Assembly (NCBI GenBank): GCA_027946555.1 | Contig: JAPEVC010000375.1 | Span: forward strand, 1-21,315 | Direction of reading: 5' to 3' | Length of the DNA stretch: 21,315 nucleotides | DNA from: Gnomoniopsis sp. IMI 355080 | Taxonomy: Eukaryota; Ascomycota; Sordariomycetes; Diaporthales; Gnomoniaceae | Part shown: positions 19,416 to 21,315 of the stretch, in pieces | How the letters are laid out: each line of letters opens with the position of its first letter | Numbering within the stretch: the stretch's first letter is position 1 | Notes under the pieces: generated by a model | Told to the model about the DNA's origin: nothing | What the model saw: only the letters and a program-made list of their open reading frames with translations | Databases searched by the model: none | Position numbers and translations under genes: made by a program

Positions 19416-20436
19416 AACCTCTCAGCATAAGCTGGAGTTGATTAAAGCCCGTAGTGCTACCTAGGTAAGGTTCCCAACTACTTGCCGGAGGCTGAAAAAG
19501 CGAGAAGTCAAAGGCTACCTAGCTTAGCCTAGAAGAATTATATCAAGTCACAATGCTGTTGCTTGCTTTATATAAGAAAAGTCCTCGTTTATTCCATTGC
19601 ATTGCAGAAAGTCGGACTCCTCTATGTCTAAGTGGCAATTGATATAATTTACAGCTCTGCTAGGTCTTGTCATTTGACGATAGTCAGTACGTGCCCAGAC
19701 TGAGTATTACCCTCCACGACAATTAATAAACCCACGAGAAAATAGCATTACAACAAAGACGGCCAGGCTCGGGTAACGACCTGGAGGGACTCCAAGGCTG
19801 TGGCATAGCCCGATCATATTGTTCATGTTTTATTTGCAAACGGGGACGAATACGAGCCCGTCCCTCCGTGGTCGATTCACGAGTTCCGTTACAGCCATAC
19901 ACCGGGCGATGTGTTTATGTTTCAAGGGCTTGGGCGGTGTGGCCCAGGGTGTGATGTGCTAGCTACCTTGGCTGCGAATATCTTGGCGACACGCGCCGTC
20001 TCGATGTAGGGGATAATTCCCACTACCTTACGGTACCGGTAAGTACCTCAGAGCAATCAGGTAAAGTTTTACTATACTTCTTCGTATGGCCTCTTAAGTT
20101 TTTATTCACACGTCACCTACTGCGTATCAGGAGTCTTGGACAGCAATAGAGTCTGCGGCGGTCTGGTGGTTGAATCACACGACATTGTCGTTTTGTGGGG
20201 TGTTGCTAATAATAGCGGGTTGCGACCAGCTCAGAGGGCAGTGCGGCTCCACAATTCACGCTAAAACGAGGGGAAAACATGCTATGCTTTACATACTACT
20301 AGGCGAAAGAACTGTTCTTTTCGTATTCTCGAAGATCTACAGAAATCTAATACTGTCCCACGACTCGCTACCACCCCAGGTACGGAGTACAGTATGGAGC
20401 TGACAGGCGAACAGGCCCACAGCCTGCTGTGACAGG
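19416..20436. other. Intergenic region between the MFS pseudogene and the secreted-protein gene
   Basis: I see no gene in this roughly 1-kb stretch. A 77-codon open frame near 20170 shows no family features. It contains CCTAGG/TAGG-rich short palindromic segments near 19450-19530 and an imperfect palindrome around a GGTACC core near 20025-20046. The right end should be the distal promoter of the secreted-protein gene. Confidence 0.45.
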
Positions 20437-20440
20437 ATTA

Positions 20441-20448
20441 TATATAAA
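20441..20448 (+). promoter_or_regulatory. TATA box of the small secreted-protein gene
   Basis: TATATAAA lies 107 nt before the start codon at 20555. It is followed by a CA- and CT-rich leader with CAAC/CAAG and TCACTACT-type motifs, the usual layout of strongly expressed fungal genes. Confidence 0.55.
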
Positions 20449-20554
20449 TGTACTTAAGGTTGTTTTCAACGTTTCATCTTTAACACACAATTAATCACTA
20501 CTATCAAAGCCAACAAGACATAACTTACACACTCGTTCGTTCGTATATATCGAA

Positions 20555-21143
20555 ATGTTGTCCATCAAGACCGTTATCGCTCTCGGCCTCGCTGCCATGG
20601 CTACCGCCCAAGACCAGCCGAGCTTCCGCTTCCAGCCCTACGGCAACAGTGACACCACTTGTGAGCCCTCACTCTGCCCCCATTATCGCATGTTCCGCAT
20701 TATCCTAGGGTTTCTCAGAACCAGAGTCGAAGGATCGAATCATCGAATGATCAAGTAAATATACGCGCAGCGCTAATCAAATACTTATAGGCGCCGGCGA
20801 GAACCTCATCAGCCCTACCACCAGCATTCCCGGCACAGGCGACGTCTCAAGCTGTGTGCAATTTGCCACTGGCACGAATTCCATCCAATATACCCTGCTG
20901 GACGGATCCAAAGCCGGCTGCGTGGTGGACCTCTTTACTAACAACGCCTGCAATGGCCCTGCTATCCAAAGGTAAATTCTTGCCAGCTACTATCACAGCT
21001 CAGATGGAACTTTCTCCACGTAACTGTCTCTGCTTCTAGTATCCAATGCTAACCAGTCGAGCAGCATTACTCCGGCGGTAGGCCAATCGGCCTGTGTGCC
21101 TCCATTAGGTGGTGGCTGGGCGAGTGTCCGTGTTACTTGCTAA
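20555..21143 (+). CDS. Small secreted cysteine-rich protein, 121 aa (effector-like)
   Basis: Exons 20555-20660, 20791-20971 and 21065-21143 encode 121 residues. Residues 1-18 form a clear signal peptide (hydrophobic core, then ATA before QDQ). The mature part has six cysteines at 36, 57, 79, 89, 106 and 121, suggesting three disulfides, and the last residue is Cys. I recognise no named family; many fungal secreted cysteine-rich proteins share this size and layout. The first intron is 130 nt. For the second I place the acceptor at 21064 because GCTAAC just upstream is a canonical branch site and the frame then continues in protein-like sequence ending in SVRVTC. Using the earlier AG at 21039 gives a stop after four codons (99 residues). 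Expression and role, for example in host or microbial interaction, are inference only. Confidence 0.8.
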
Positions 21144-21315
21144 ATTAATAGTCGGGGCACGAGTATCTATGTAGAACTATAGGCGGGAGTTAAATATTAC
21201 TTAAAGCTTCTACTTTTAAAGTTATATCGCAGGTATAATATAGTATTAAAATTCCTATATCTTATTCATTTAAGTAGTCTGCTATACCGGGCGGGTGGCT
21301 GCGTAGGTAAGGGGG
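21144..21315. other. AT-rich downstream flank
   Basis: After the stop of the secreted-protein gene the sequence quickly becomes rich in TAT, TAA and TTAAA strings, like the mutated block in the middle of the window. No gene is visible. It may be the start of another RIP-degraded repeat. Confidence 0.45.

Noticed and set aside
20170..20403. A 77-residue open frame
   Set aside because: No family features, no clear promoter, and composition like the surrounding intergenic DNA.
1..21315. Telomere repeats, CRISPR arrays, tRNA or rRNA genes
   Set aside because: No TTAGGG-type arrays, no regularly spaced repeat arrays, and no cloverleaf with convincing A and B boxes were found. The GGTTCTAAT string in the 224-bp repeat resembles a B box only weakly.

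Overview
The window looks like nuclear DNA of a filamentous ascomycete (Pezizomycotina). Its genes have many short GT-AG introns (44 to about 130 nt) with CTRAC branch sites. The gene families are typically fungal: HET-domain proteins, an SAT4-type rhodopsin-like membrane protein, a PQ-loop protein, and a dual SGNH/FG-GAP secreted esterase. Several stretches also carry the marks of repeat-induced point mutation (RIP): AT enrichment, transition-only differences between repeats, and premature stops that are almost all TAG or TAA at Gln or Trp positions. I cannot name the species.

Layout from left to right. (1) 271-5087 on the minus strand is an intact ten-exon gene for a secreted protein of about 1375 residues: an N-terminal SGNH esterase, a central FG-GAP/VCBS-like repeat region, and a second SGNH esterase at the C-terminus. 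(2) 6018-6467 is a 224-bp tandem duplication whose copies differ only by transitions. (3) 6585-7568 on the plus strand is an intact seven-helix PQ-loop protein. (4) 7792-12660 is a decayed block with two convergent HET-domain pseudogenes (plus strand 7792-9730; minus strand 9992 to about 11930) and an unidentified coding remnant on the minus strand (11869-12665). (5) 13582-14820 on the plus strand is a rhodopsin-like seven-helix protein with a frame problem at its last intron. (6) 15448-16638 on the minus strand is an intact double-hotdog acyl-CoA thioesterase. (7) 17409-19415 on the plus strand is a DHA2-type MFS transporter whose five exons and splice sites survive but which carries four nonsense codons. 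(8) 20555-21143 on the plus strand is a small secreted six-cysteine protein.

Healthy genes are interleaved with mutated blocks, so this looks like an accessory or compartmentalised region (subtelomere-like or next to transposons), although no telomere repeat and no clear transposase is visible. The thioesterase and the dead MFS transporter are divergent and share an upstream region of about 770 bp, as in some small metabolic clusters, but no backbone synthase is present. The convergent HET pair suggests a lost allorecognition locus. The small cysteine-rich secreted protein and the double esterase are the two candidates for extracellular roles.
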